64,000 nucleotides of DNA from Stygiobacter sp041675645 (GCA_041675645.1 JBAYTN010000008.1:30995-94994), one strand, 5' to 3'. Numbered from the stretch's first letter, positions 8,708-17,639 are shown. Translations and numbers: made by a program. The notes: generated from the letters alone by a model not told the origin.

Positions 8708-9314
8708 TGTAATTAAATTCAGCGGGCGTTCAAGCAAATCGACTTTGAAAGTTGCCGGAATTGGTAACTCTATCTTTAAGGAAGAAAGCGAACCGGATTT
8801 GCTTAAAAAGCAACTGGATGATTACTACCGACTGGGTTTTCGCGAAGGACAAGAGAAAACCAAAAGAGACCTCGAACAAGACTATTCCAACAAGCTGATC
8901 CGCAAATACGAAGAAGTATATAACATACTTCAGCAGTACGATGAAAATCTTTTGGAAATGGAAAAAGCATTTGAAAGTCTTGTGATTGAAACCGCTTATG
9001 AAATTGCTAAAAAGATTGTCTATAGAGAAATTGATGATAGAACCATAATAAACGAAAATGTGAAGGTTGCAGTAAATAAAATTATTGGTGCAAATGAAGT
9101 TAGATTAAAACTTAATCCGCAAGACATAGAAGAACTAAATACCGATAGCAAGAATTTGCTGAATACAAGCTCATTTAACAAAATAAAAATTGAGGGTGAC
9201 GACCGAATTGAAAAAGGTGGCTGCCTAATTGAAACAGAAATTGGAAATGTTGATGCAAGAATATCTACTCAGCTTACTGAGTTGAAAAGAAAACTGGAAG
9301 AGAGCCTAAAGTAA
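8700..9314 (+). CDS. fliH: Flagellar export ATPase regulator FliH
   Basis: A 204-residue FliH/YscL-type protein from the ATG at 8700. An in-frame GTG at 8679 exists, but the ATG has an AAGAGG ribosome site and the 8-base overlap with fliG usual in this cluster. A polar N-terminus leads to a helical coiled-coil middle (DDYYRLGFREGQEKTKRDLE) and a C-terminal FliH domain (ETAYEIAKKIVYREID, then RLKLNPQDIEEL). It acts as the peripheral stalk of the FliI ATPase and docks it to the C ring through FliN. Confidence 0.88.
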   Translation: MSDVIKFSGRSSKSTLKVAGIGNSIFKEESEPDLLKKQLDDYYRLGFREGQEKTKRDLEQDYSNKLIRKYEEVYNILQQYDENLLEMEKAFESLVIETAYEIAKKIVYREIDDRTIINENVKVAVNKIIGANEVRLKLNPQDIEELNTDSKNLLNTSSFNKIKIEGDDRIEKGGCLIETEIGNVDARISTQLTELKRKLEESLK

Positions 9315-9315
9315 A

Positions 9316-10647
9316 ATGTATATCCATGATCAACTTTTAGATAAGTACAAAGGGATACTAGACAAATCCGAATCTATTCGTGTTAATGGAAAAGTTATAG
9401 ATGTAATAGGATTGGTTATTGTGTCTGTAGGTCCAAACGCAGTTCTGGGAGAAATTTGTACAATAGTTGATCAAAACGGAAGTGAGATTTGTAAAGCGGA
9501 AGTAGTGGGATTTAAAAACGGAAAAGTTTTATCCATTGCCATCGGAGAGATTCATAACATTTCTCCAGCTTGCGAGATTAAGGCTTCCGGTAAAAATTTT
9601 ACTGTTGGTGTTGGCAAAGAATTACTTGGACGCGTTATTGATGGTTTGGGAAATCCGATTGATGGAAAAGGTGAAATAGCTTACCATTCGTTTAGAGACG
9701 CACATCGTGAACCACCAAATCCTCTTGAAAGAAAAAGAATTGCTGCTCCAATTCAAACCGGAATTAGAGCTATAGATGGATTGCTTTCGATTGGTAAAGG
9801 GCAGCGCGTTGGAATTTTTGCCGGCAGCGGTGTTGGTAAAAGTGTTACTCTTGGTATGATTGCAAGAAACACAAGTGCCGATGTAAACGTTATTGCGTTG
9901 ATTGGAGAACGTGGTAGAGAAGTCCGAGAATTTATTGAACGTGATTTAGGGGAAGAAGGATTAGCTAGATCTGTAGTGGTGTGTGCAACTAGTGATAAAT
10001 CTCCATTGATAAGAATGAAAGGCGCTTACGTTGCAACAACAATAGCAGAATATTTTCGTGAGCTTGGTCTTGATGTAATGCTTATGATGGATTCCGTTAC
10101 CCGTTTTGCTATGGCACAAAGAGAAGTAGGTTTAACTGTCGGCGAGCCTCCCACAACAAAAGGTTATACACCTTCGGTATTTGCGCTGCTTCCAAAATTA
10201 TTAGAGCGCGCCGGAACAACAGATAAAGGTTCAATAACCGGTTTGTACACAGTTCTTGTTGATGGTGATGATATGACAGAGCCAATTGCGGATGCTGTCC
10301 GCTCAATTCTAGATGGTCATATTGTTCTTTCGCGAAAGCTTGCAAACAAAGGACAGTATCCGGCAATAGATACATTACAAAGTGTAAGCAGAGTAATGTC
10401 TGATATTATTGACCGTGATCATTATCAGAGAGCTATGAAGTTTAACGAAATACTTGCTACTTACAGAGAAGCAGAAGATTTAATAAACATAGGCGCGTAT
10501 TCTAAGGGAAGCAATCCTCACATCGATCATGCATTATCAAAAATAAATCAATTACGTAGTTATTTGAAGCAAGATGTATTTGAACAAGCCAAGTATGATC
10601 AGTCAGTTGAAAGACTAAACCAAATTATAGAAGCTCCGATAGTATAG
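9316..10647 (+). CDS. fliI: Flagellum-specific export ATPase FliI
   Basis: A 443-residue ATPase of the F1-beta/type III secretion family, the normal length. Walker A is AGSGVGKSV at 169-177 with K175; the catalytic Glu is probably E198 in IGERGREV; Walker B Asp is D259 in LMMDSVTR, followed by the signature REVGLTVGEPPTTKGYTPSV. It powers unfolding and export of rod, hook and filament subunits. The gene lies 1 base after fliH and 7 bases before fliJ, its stalk and rotor partners. Confidence 0.96.
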   Translation: MYIHDQLLDKYKGILDKSESIRVNGKVIDVIGLVIVSVGPNAVLGEICTIVDQNGSEICKAEVVGFKNGKVLSIAIGEIHNISPACEIKASGKNFTVGVGKELLGRVIDGLGNPIDGKGEIAYHSFRDAHREPPNPLERKRIAAPIQTGIRAIDGLLSIGKGQRVGIFAGSGVGKSVTLGMIARNTSADVNVIALIGERGREVREFIERDLGEEGLARSVVVCATSDKSPLIRMKGAYVATTIAEYFRELGLDVMLMMDSVTRFAMAQREVGLTVGEPPTTKGYTPSVFALLPKLLERAGTTDKGSITGLYTVLVDGDDMTEPIADAVRSILDGHIVLSRKLANKGQYPAIDTLQSVSRVMSDIIDRDHYQRAMKFNEILATYREAEDLINIGAYSKGSNPHIDHALSKINQLRSYLKQDVFEQAKYDQSVERLNQIIEAPIV

Positions 10648-10654
10648 AGAGAAA

Positions 10655-11092
10655 ATGGCAAAGTACGTTTTCAAGTTTCAATCGATTATGAAAGTGAAGG
10701 AAATGCTTGAAAAAAAAGTTCAAGAGGAAATTTCCCGTATTAACAAAGAGATTGACGATTTGATGTTCGAAATGAAACACGTTGGTAATGAGTTGAAGAG
10801 GATTTCAATTCAGTCGATGGAGCAATCCTCAACTGTTGCAGATTTTAAGAGTATGAAGATGTTTGAATCGCATTTGCGAAATCAAGTTGAGGCGATCGAA
10901 AAAAAAATAAATATGCTTAACCGTAAAAAAGAAGAAAAACAACTTGAGCTTATTGAAAAGAAAAGAGAAATAAAATCGCTTGAAATAATTAAAGAAAACG
11001 ATTTACAGAATTTTCTAATTGAAGAACGGAAAAACGAATTGAAAGCACTTAACGAAGTAGCTCTAAGAAATTTTAACGGGGAACAGTCGTGA
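10655..11092 (+). CDS. fliJ: Flagellar export stalk protein FliJ
   Basis: A 145-residue protein that is almost wholly two long antiparallel charged helices, as in FliJ, the gamma-subunit-like shaft in the FliI hexamer. The start FKFQSIMKVKEMLEKK resembles the family's FRLQ-type opening. Assignment rests on that opening, coiled-coil character, length and position between fliI and a motE-like gene. It overlaps the next gene by 4 bases. Confidence 0.85.
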   Translation: MAKYVFKFQSIMKVKEMLEKKVQEEISRINKEIDDLMFEMKHVGNELKRISIQSMEQSSTVADFKSMKMFESHLRNQVEAIEKKINMLNRKKEEKQLELIEKKREIKSLEIIKENDLQNFLIEERKNELKALNEVALRNFNGEQS

Positions 11093-11658
11093 AGAACACA
11101 TTAGTTTACAGCATAATATTCTTGTTCGCGTTTGGACTTGTAACGGGAGCTCTATTTTATTTCAACGGACAGTTTAATAGCATGTTTGAGTTTGATTTTA
11201 GTCCACCAGAGCCAGCACAAACAAAATTAAAGCCGGCTGTCGCTATTGCCGATTCTCTTAAAAGTGATTCTACTAAAGTGATGTCGGATTCGTCGGCAGT
11301 CCATTCGGATTCAACTGCAAATCATTCGTTGCCGGATAATGTTGTTGCAACCGTTAATTCTACCGAAAAATCATTATCTAAATCAAAAACAGAAGTCACT
11401 CCAGTAACTGATAATCCTATGGTTCCTAAAACAAATATGAGAACTGTTGTAAACCGGGATTCTATTTATAAGAGCTGGGTTGCAGAAACAGTTAAGCTCT
11501 ATGAGGTTATGGACTCGAAGAAAGCGGCTAAAGTAATTCTGGGTTACTCCGATAATATCGCTAGAGATATCATTCTTAAAATGAAAAAGAAAAAAGCCGC
11601 CGAAATTTTAGCGGAACTGAAGCCTGAAGTTGTGACAAGAATAATAAGCGTGAATTAA
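11089..11658 (+). CDS. MotE/YlxF-like flagellar protein (MgtE N-terminal domain)
   Basis: A 189-residue protein with one N-terminal membrane anchor (about 6-26), a Ser/Asp/Thr-rich linker (about 40-120) and a C-terminal helical domain (about 127-189) with the MgtE_N-like repeats KLYEVMDSKKAAKVIL and KKKKAAEILAELKPEVVTRI. This is the architecture of MotE, and the same position between fliJ and fliK is held by ylxF in the Bacillus fla/che operon. MotE is known as a chaperone for a periplasmic motility protein in rhizobia; the role here is unproven. A sigma28-type promoter match lies inside the coding sequence at 11529-11555. Confidence 0.78.
   Translation: MKNTLVYSIIFLFAFGLVTGALFYFNGQFNSMFEFDFSPPEPAQTKLKPAVAIADSLKSDSTKVMSDSSAVHSDSTANHSLPDNVVATVNSTEKSLSKSKTEVTPVTDNPMVPKTNMRTVVNRDSIYKSWVAETVKLYEVMDSKKAAKVILGYSDNIARDIILKMKKKKAAEILAELKPEVVTRIISVN
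11529..11555 (+). promoter_or_regulatory. Possible internal sigma28 promoter ahead of fliK
   Basis: TAAA at 11529-11532, then exactly 15 bases, then TCCGATAA at 11548-11555 followed by TA. Spacing and bases match the flagellin promoter in this window. It is inside the motE-like gene; start of transcription would be near 11562, about 95 bases before fliK. A chance match inside coding sequence is possible. Confidence 0.45.
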
Positions 11659-14537
11659 TGAATTTTAGCAATTTCATAATAGATAAGCTTACTGATACCG
11701 AACCAAAATTAGCAATTGGCAATAAAAAAGCCGGTTCTAACGCTTTTCTATTTTCAGACATCATAAAAATTTGTGAACAAGAAAACTCGCCGCTGGCAAC
11801 AAGTGAGTTAGATGCTAGCAAAGTCGATTCCGGTTTAGAAATTTATGCTTCATCAGAAAACGTTATTAAAGTTTCATCAGAAGAGTTTGAATCGATCGGC
11901 CAGTTTATAAATTCTCTCATATCTCAAAATGGAGAGATTAATGTTTCGGGAACACATCATAAAGTTGATAACGCATTAATTGAGAAACTTCAATTTGTTA
12001 TTCCGGAAGATAAACTGATTGAGTTGAGCGGTGATTTCATTGATAAATCAAGCTTTTCTTTGATCCCTCTTACAAACACAAATGATTTAAGTGAATTTAC
12101 AAAGCCCTTAACAATTTCATACAAGAATGGTTCTAATAAGTTATCCATAACCATCAGTCCTATCAAAGTTGATGAAAATTCTACAAGCAGAATTATTAAC
12201 AACGAATTTAGTTTTGTTAATAATCTGATTGTAAATGAGGGACTAATGCCAAACGCTCCGGTAATTGTATCAGAAATCAAAACTGATAGTGAAGAAGAAG
12301 CTGATTCTTCGGAGAATGCTCTAATTGAAGAGAGTCCGGAATATTTTGATATAGATAAAACGAACGGCGAACCGGCTGCAAAAATATTTTACAAAGCGGA
12401 AATAATAAAGATCGAAGCTCCGCAAGTCTTTGTTGAACCAAAACTACAATTGATTTCACTCAACGGAGATTCTAATCAAGAATCTATTTCCGCTGAAGTA
12501 ACACCACAAGGCAAATCAATAGCAGTTGACGACATAAATATTTTCAAGTTTTCTGCAAACAGTTCCAACTACGAACTCCTTAAAAATTTGCAGCTAGCAT
12601 CCGAGGTGAAACCTTCGGTAAACGATTCTGAGTTGGTAAAAACTATTAAAACAGCTGCTGAAAGAGAAAATGTAGTAGGTGTACCTTCAGTTGAAAATCC
12701 ATCTACGAAAGAGATTAAAAACGTAGAAAAAAATGCACCTTTAGAAACTCAACTTGTTGATAAAAATAAGCCAACCACAAAGATTGTTTTACCAAACTCT
12801 GAAAATGTTTCCACAGAACAAAATCTTGAAATTACAGCCGATAAATCAGTGCAGAATCAGAAGACTTCTTCTACTGCACTGAATTATTTAATGGATGGAT
12901 TAACTGAAGAAGAAAAATCGATATTTAAGGGTTTTGCTTCTCGCGGTGAAATGAGTGAAATAAAGTATGCCAAGCAATCTCAAACGACACAACAAGTTGT
13001 AAGTCCGAATAAGCTAGAAAAATCAATTAATACAGAACCTACGATAGTAGACGCTAAAGAATTTAAAATCCCACCAGTCACTAACCAAATAGAAAAAAAT
13101 GCTGTGACATTCACTGGAGGCACACAAGATAGTAAAGCAAAGAATTTAACTGCTTCTGGAGTTACAATTGCTCCCACAGAGAATAAAACTGTTGGACACC
13201 AAGTAGAGCTCAAACCAGAACAGATAACAAACGCTGGAACAGATTCTTCAGCTATTACAGAACAAACTGCGGAAAGCAAGAATTCAGTATCAATTGAAAA
13301 GCCAGAATTGATAAAGGTTGACCCGGTGATTTCTCGGGGTAAAGAATTAAAGGTAGGTAACAAGAACCCGGAAGTTAATATTGAAGAAAAACCGCTAGCG
13401 AAATCTGAAACTGTTGTAAAGGAAGCGAAACTAAAATCAGCGGTTAAGCAAACAGATAATAGACCAACGCTAATTTCTAAAGAAGAATTTCTAGCAACAA
13501 AGGATGAATTAAAGACTTCAAAGACTGAACAAAATAAAATGCCGGAACTAGAAGCAGCTAAGAACAACGCAACTATTTCTAAAGAAGATAAAGTCGAAAT
13601 AGAGACTCCATTGAAGGAAAGTAATCTGGAAGTTACTGCTGAAGGTAAACTTCTTGTAAAAGTTGCAGCTAAAGCAAGCGTTAAAGTCGATATAAATTCT
13701 CAAGAAGCTAGTGAGATAAAAAATAAATCTTCGCGAAATGTAAATGAAGAAACAAACACGTCGGAAATAAAGATCAATGTTGATGCAGACGAAAAGCGTG
13801 TTGTTGAATCTGTTAAGCCGAATGCAAAAAAGATTGATAAGAGTGAACAATTTGTTGTAGCTGTTTCTGTTGAGAACACTCCGGCTAAAGAAAAAACAGC
13901 GGAAACTAAGTTGGAAGTAGAGTCGAAAAATATTTCGACAAACGAAGCAAAGGAAATAAAACACTCAACTGCCGAACAACAATTGAATCAAAACACAGAC
14001 AAAGAAAATGCTAAATCAAGTTCTTCCGAAACGTTTAAGAATAATCTAAACCAAGTTAGCGGATCGGAAAAAAACTTTAGTGCTGAGAGTCTGAAATTAC
14101 AAAGCGAACCAAAGCCAGTACATGAACAATTCAAAACTGTTAAGCAGCAAGAGATCATTCCGGAATTTTCCAAACTGATTCAACAAGGCGAGAAACAGAC
14201 ATTGACTTTACAATTATCACCGGAAAATCTTGGTAAAGTTAAATTGACTGTTGATATGATTGATAACCAGATTGTTACAAAAATTGAAGTTGAGAATGAG
14301 CAGGTAAAACAGTTTGTTCAATCAAATATTGAGCAGCTAAAACAAAATATGCAGTCTGCCGGAATACCATTAACAAATGTGAATGTTAGTCTTTCGGATG
14401 ATCAAAAAAATCAAAAAGTATTTACACAGAAGAAAAAATCTTCCGGGCGAGAAGATAAAGAAGAAGTAATTGAAGAAACTATTTCAATGCAAGCTAAGAA
14501 ACATATGGGTTATAATACTTACGAATTTACAGCATAA
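11658..14537 (+). CDS. fliK: Flagellar hook-length control protein FliK
   Basis: A 959-residue protein, more than twice the enteric FliK (about 405). Residues about 835-925 form the conserved FliK C-terminal domain: SKLIQQGEKQTLTLQLSPEN, then LGKVKLTVDMIDNQIVTKIE and a helix ending near AGIPLTNVNVSLS. This domain switches the export gate from hook to filament subunits by acting on FlhB. The rest is a low-complexity, Lys/Glu/Ser/Thr/Asn-rich chain without cysteines or membrane spans, as expected for an exported, extended ruler. It overlaps the motE-like gene by 1 base and precedes flgD, the normal order. Confidence 0.9.
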   Translation: MNFSNFIIDKLTDTEPKLAIGNKKAGSNAFLFSDIIKICEQENSPLATSELDASKVDSGLEIYASSENVIKVSSEEFESIGQFINSLISQNGEINVSGTHHKVDNALIEKLQFVIPEDKLIELSGDFIDKSSFSLIPLTNTNDLSEFTKPLTISYKNGSNKLSITISPIKVDENSTSRIINNEFSFVNNLIVNEGLMPNAPVIVSEIKTDSEEEADSSENALIEESPEYFDIDKTNGEPAAKIFYKAEIIKIEAPQVFVEPKLQLISLNGDSNQESISAEVTPQGKSIAVDDINIFKFSANSSNYELLKNLQLASEVKPSVNDSELVKTIKTAAERENVVGVPSVENPSTKEIKNVEKNAPLETQLVDKNKPTTKIVLPNSENVSTEQNLEITADKSVQNQKTSSTALNYLMDGLTEEEKSIFKGFASRGEMSEIKYAKQSQTTQQVVSPNKLEKSINTEPTIVDAKEFKIPPVTNQIEKNAVTFTGGTQDSKAKNLTASGVTIAPTENKTVGHQVELKPEQITNAGTDSSAITEQTAESKNSVSIEKPELIKVDPVISRGKELKVGNKNPEVNIEEKPLAKSETVVKEAKLKSAVKQTDNRPTLISKEEFLATKDELKTSKTEQNKMPELEAAKNNATISKEDKVEIETPLKESNLEVTAEGKLLVKVAAKASVKVDINSQEASEIKNKSSRNVNEETNTSEIKINVDADEKRVVESVKPNAKKIDKSEQFVVAVSVENTPAKEKTAETKLEVESKNISTNEAKEIKHSTAEQQLNQNTDKENAKSSSSETFKNNLNQVSGSEKNFSAESLKLQSEPKPVHEQFKTVKQQEIIPEFSKLIQQGEKQTLTLQLSPENLGKVKLTVDMIDNQIVTKIEVENEQVKQFVQSNIEQLKQNMQSAGIPLTNVNVSLSDDQKNQKVFTQKKKSSGREDKEEVIEETISMQAKKHMGYNTYEFTA

Positions 14538-14548
14538 GGAATTATGAG

Positions 14549-15235
14549 ATGGTTAGCACAGTAAACAATACAACAACAAGTCAAACATCAACAGTTTCCG
14601 CAAATAAGAGTGCACTTGGCAAAGATGATTTTTTGAAACTGATGATTTCGCAGTTGAAGAATCAAGATCCTCTCAATCCAATGGACGGAACTGCTTATGC
14701 TTCTCAGTTAGCGGAGTTTTCATCGCTAGAGCAATTAACCAACCTTAATTCCTCTATAACGGCAAGTATGAACACTAATCTAGCTCTTGCTGAATCGGTT
14801 AATAACACAATGGTTGCTACATTGATTGGTAAGGAAGCAAAAGTAAGTGGAAACGAATTGCAAGTAACCGGGCAGGATAGCATCACATTGGGCTACACTT
14901 TGCCGGCAAATGTTAAGTCTGCCACAATTAAAATTTACAATGAGAAGGGCGCTTTTATAAAACAAATAGAAAATGCTTCAATTGATGAAGGAACTAATAA
15001 ACTTTCTTGGGATTGTTCCGATAATAATGGTGACAAATTACCTAATGGTAAATATACATTTGAAGTAGATGCAAAGAACATGAATGGTGACAAATTGACA
15101 ATAGAAACTTTCAAAGCCGGAATAATAGATGGTGTTCGCTTTACAGAAAACGGCACTGTTCTTAAAATTAATGGCGCTGAATATTCTATTTCCGATATTC
15201 TTGAAATTCTCAATTCAACAAGTGGAGGAAAATAA
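14549..15235 (+). CDS. flgD: Flagellar hook cap protein FlgD
   Basis: A 228-residue hook cap. The N-terminal export and capping region has the FlgD signature DDFLKLMISQLKNQDPLNPM at about 26-45. The C-terminal half holds the FlgD immunoglobulin-like/Tudor module with WDCSDNNGDKLPNGKYTFEV. It caps the growing hook so FlgE can add. Part of this last motif at the DNA level (14998-15024) reads as a near copy of the flagellin promoter. It overlaps the following gene by 1 base. Confidence 0.94.
   Translation: MVSTVNNTTTSQTSTVSANKSALGKDDFLKLMISQLKNQDPLNPMDGTAYASQLAEFSSLEQLTNLNSSITASMNTNLALAESVNNTMVATLIGKEAKVSGNELQVTGQDSITLGYTLPANVKSATIKIYNEKGAFIKQIENASIDEGTNKLSWDCSDNNGDKLPNGKYTFEVDAKNMNGDKLTIETFKAGIIDGVRFTENGTVLKINGAEYSISDILEILNSTSGGK
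14998..15024 (+). promoter_or_regulatory. Flagellin-promoter-like sigma28 site inside flgD
   Basis: TAAA at 14998-15001, 15 bases, TCCGATAA at 15017-15024, then TAATGGTGA. Over 36 positions this matches the flagellin promoter at 63589-63624 with four mismatches. It is in the sense direction and would start RNA near 15031, upstream of the TIGR02530-type gene and flgE. The bases also code a conserved FlgD motif, so activity needs testing. Confidence 0.45.
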
Positions 15236-15615
15236 TGGCAGAGATAAATGGAATCTCCGTACCATTTATTCCGATTGTAGGTAATGAAGAGATTTCAACC
15301 CGCAGAACGGGTAGAGAGACTGCAAATCAGTTTGATGCGATCTTTAAGGAAGAATTAGAGAAAGTAAAGTTTTCAAGTCATGCTCTCAAACGTCTTGAAT
15401 CAAGAAATATTCAGCTAAGTGAATCCGAACTGGGAAAAATTCAAGATGCTGTTTACAAAGCAGAATCTAAGGGAAGCAAAGATTCATTGATTATGATGGA
15501 CAAGACAGCATTCATAATAAATATTCCAAATAAAACAGTAGTAACAGCAATAGATGTGGCAAATTCTAACGAAAACGTTTTTACAAATATTGATAGTGTA
15601 GTATTTGCAATATAA
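15235..15615 (+). CDS. Flagellar operon protein, TIGR02530 type
   Basis: A 126-residue protein between flgD and flgE. The core FSSHALKRLESRNIQLSESE, followed by a helix and LIMMDKTAFIINIPNKTVVT, matches the small flagellar operon family TIGR02530, found in the same place in Firmicutes and some other phyla. Its molecular role is not established; hook assembly is suggested by position. No signal peptide or membrane helix is seen. It overlaps flgD by 1 base and is separated from flgE by a 93-base structured leader. Confidence 0.8.
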   Translation: MAEINGISVPFIPIVGNEEISTRRTGRETANQFDAIFKEELEKVKFSSHALKRLESRNIQLSESELGKIQDAVYKAESKGSKDSLIMMDKTAFIINIPNKTVVTAIDVANSNENVFTNIDSVVFAI

Positions 15616-15635
15616 TTAACAAATAATAATATAAC

Positions 15636-15708
15636 AGAGCGGGACCTTCCAAGGACGCTCTAGATCTGGCCGACCGACTGAAGCCGGATCAAACCAAGGA
15701 GGATCAAC
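15636..15708 (+). promoter_or_regulatory. Structured GGA-rich leader of the hook gene
   Basis: Two hairpins lie between the TIGR02530-type gene and flgE. The first pairs AGAGCG (15636-15641) with CGCTCT (15656-15661). The second pairs GATCTGGC (15663-15670) with GCCGGATC (15683-15690) with one G-U. A very strong ribosome site AAGGAGG is at 15696-15702, six bases before the ATG. GGA triplets occur at 15642, 15653, 15686, 15698 and 15701, a density that suggests CsrA binding. No riboswitch class is recognised. Confidence 0.55.
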
Positions 15709-17379
15709 ATGGCACTCTTAACATCTCTTTTCGCAGGCGTTTCCGGTTTACGTAATCATCAATCAATGATGGACGTTATTGGCAATAACATTTCCAACGT
15801 TAACACAATTGGCTTCAAAGGCTCACGTGTAACATTCAGCGATACTTTCAATCAATTTGTAAAAGCAGGCACAAACCCAACTGAAACAACCGGTGGTACA
15901 AACTCATATCAAATTGGACTTGGTGCAAAAATCAACTCGATAGATAGAAACTGGAATCAAGGAACATTCGAAAGAACCGGTATTACTACAGATTTAGCTT
16001 TACAAGGACAAGGCATGTTCGTATTGAAAAATAACGGACAAAAATTCTATTCACGCGCCGGTGCTTTTGTTTTTGATGCAGATGGCAAATTAGTTAGTCC
16101 GCAAAATGGTGCAATAGTTCAAGGTAAAGTAGCAAGTACAGAAGGAGTTATACCTCCAGGCAACAACTTAGAAGACATTATAATAAATACTAACATGAAA
16201 CTTACTGCTGTTGATACTTCCGAAATTAATTGGGGTGGTAACTTAAAAAGTAACAGCGAGATAACTAGAACAGAAGAAGTTGTTCAAAGAGGAAATCTTA
16301 ATTCCGCAGCATTAGCTGTTGGTGAAAGTACTACGGATTATACAGTGACAGTTTATAACGAATATGGTGAGAGTTTTAACTTTACATCTAACTATGAAAA
16401 AACCGCTGATGATGTTTATACATATAGTTGGAGCTTAACAGATTCTGAAGGAACTGAGCTGGATAATGGAACAATGGTTGGTTTAACATTTGAAGATGAC
16501 GGAACCGGTACAATGAGACTTGATGCAGCTTCACAAGCAATGTTTGACGGTACTAACAACAACGTACTTGTTACCGGAAACGATATTAATTTTACGTTCG
16601 ATGGAACAATACTAACTCAAAATGCAAGTACAAATACATTTAGCGCTTCGGCAGATAACAACAGAGTGCCGAATGTTGTAAGCGGTTCTGTTACAGTGTA
16701 CGATTCATTAGGTACTTCTCATCAAGTTACACTTAAGTACACAAAAATTAGTGATAATATTTGGAAATGGAGTTCATCAGTTCCGGGAACGAGTACAGTT
16801 GATGGAAAAGAAGCTGTAAGAAGAGGTACAATTGAGTTTAATGCAGATGGAACATTAGATCCGGCTAAAATTTCCCCTAACGATCCTTCGTTTTCATTCG
16901 ATCCGGCTGGTGGCGCTAATACAGTAACAATGGATTTGAACTTCGGCAGTGGCTTTGGCGGTGTAACGCAGACTTCAGCCAGCTCTGTTATAAGTGCACT
17001 TTCACAAAACGGTTCTCCGGCTGCGACTTTATCAAATTTGAATATAGATCAGTATGGCAACATTGTTGGTATTTTCTCAAATGGAAGTTCACAAACTTTA
17101 GCACAAATTATGTGCGCCACATTTAACAATTTGAATGGTCTTATAAGCACCGGTGATAACATGTATTCGGCTTATGCAAATAGTGGCGAGCCACGAATTA
17201 ACTCTTTGGGTGAAGAAACAAATACAACAATTCAATCCGGCGCTCTCGAACAATCGAACGTAGATCTTTCGGAAGAATTCACAAGAATGATTGTATCTCA
17301 GAGAGGTTTCCAGGCTAACGCCCGTGTAATTACAACGGCAGACAGCTTACTCCAAGAAATTACAAATTTGATTAGATAA
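15709..17379 (+). CDS. flgE: Flagellar hook protein FlgE
   Basis: A 556-residue hook protein. The N-terminal axial helix has MDVIGNNISNVNTIGFKGSR at about 21-40, the family signature. Surface-exposed beta-rich domains fill the middle. The C-terminal helix has the conserved run LEQSNVDLSEEFTRMIVSQR near 511-530, followed by GFQANARVI. It is longer than enteric FlgE (about 400 residues), the extra length being in outer domains. It builds the universal joint between rod and filament. The exceptional ribosome site fits a highly made structural protein. A strong terminator follows 33 bases after the stop. Confidence 0.96.
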   Translation: MALLTSLFAGVSGLRNHQSMMDVIGNNISNVNTIGFKGSRVTFSDTFNQFVKAGTNPTETTGGTNSYQIGLGAKINSIDRNWNQGTFERTGITTDLALQGQGMFVLKNNGQKFYSRAGAFVFDADGKLVSPQNGAIVQGKVASTEGVIPPGNNLEDIIINTNMKLTAVDTSEINWGGNLKSNSEITRTEEVVQRGNLNSAALAVGESTTDYTVTVYNEYGESFNFTSNYEKTADDVYTYSWSLTDSEGTELDNGTMVGLTFEDDGTGTMRLDAASQAMFDGTNNNVLVTGNDINFTFDGTILTQNASTNTFSASADNNRVPNVVSGSVTVYDSLGTSHQVTLKYTKISDNIWKWSSSVPGTSTVDGKEAVRRGTIEFNADGTLDPAKISPNDPSFSFDPAGGANTVTMDLNFGSGFGGVTQTSASSVISALSQNGSPAATLSNLNIDQYGNIVGIFSNGSSQTLAQIMCATFNNLNGLISTGDNMYSAYANSGEPRINSLGEETNTTIQSGALEQSNVDLSEEFTRMIVSQRGFQANARVITTADSLLQEITNLIR

Positions 17380-17411
17380 TATTCATAGATAAATTAGTAC
17401 AAACCTAAAAA

Positions 17412-17463
17412 GGGCTGTGATCAGAATCCAAAACTTTCTAAGATCACAGCCTCTTTCCTTTTA
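17412..17463 (+). terminator. Rho-independent terminator after flgE
   Basis: A perfect 10-base-pair stem, GGCTGTGATC (17413-17422) with GATCACAGCC (17442-17451), around a 19-base loop, followed by the T-rich tail TCTTTCCTTTT. This is the clearest intrinsic terminator in the window and closes the flgB-flgE gene set. Confidence 0.85.
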
Positions 17464-17590
17464 AACCGAAAATGATTCTTTCACCAGAACTAGTGAACTT
17501 GAAAGCTATCCCGGCATCTCCACTTGCATAATATTAGCCATTTCAAAATTGCTCAATTTGTTAAAAGTGTAATTTAGGCCCCTTTTTGCG

Positions 17591-17606
17591 TGGCATAACA
17601 ATTGAA
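17591..17606 (+). promoter_or_regulatory. Weak sigma54-like element before fliL
   Basis: TGGCAT, five bases, TTGAA. The -24 half fits the sigma54 consensus and the spacing is right, but the -12 half has A where the important C should be. It lies 34 bases before fliL in a 260-base gap (17380-17639) that must hold a promoter for the fliL-flhG genes. The rest of that gap, apart from the terminator, shows nothing recognisable. Confidence 0.3.
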
Positions 17607-17639
17607 AAAATGTTAGCGTAAATCAAATTGAAGTGAAAA

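Noticed and set aside
12837..12844. GCCGATAA inside fliK as a sigma28 promoter
   Set aside because: The -10 is perfect but the -35 at the right distance is ACAA with poor flanks, and no gene starts nearby.
13548..13964. Minus-strand open frame opposite fliK
   Set aside because: It is a shadow of the low-complexity fliK sequence, with Phe/Cys/Tyr-rich nonsense protein and no ribosome site.
15636..15700. Cyclic-di-GMP riboswitch before flgE
   Set aside because: Two hairpins are present, but the conserved core bases of the GEMM classes are not found.
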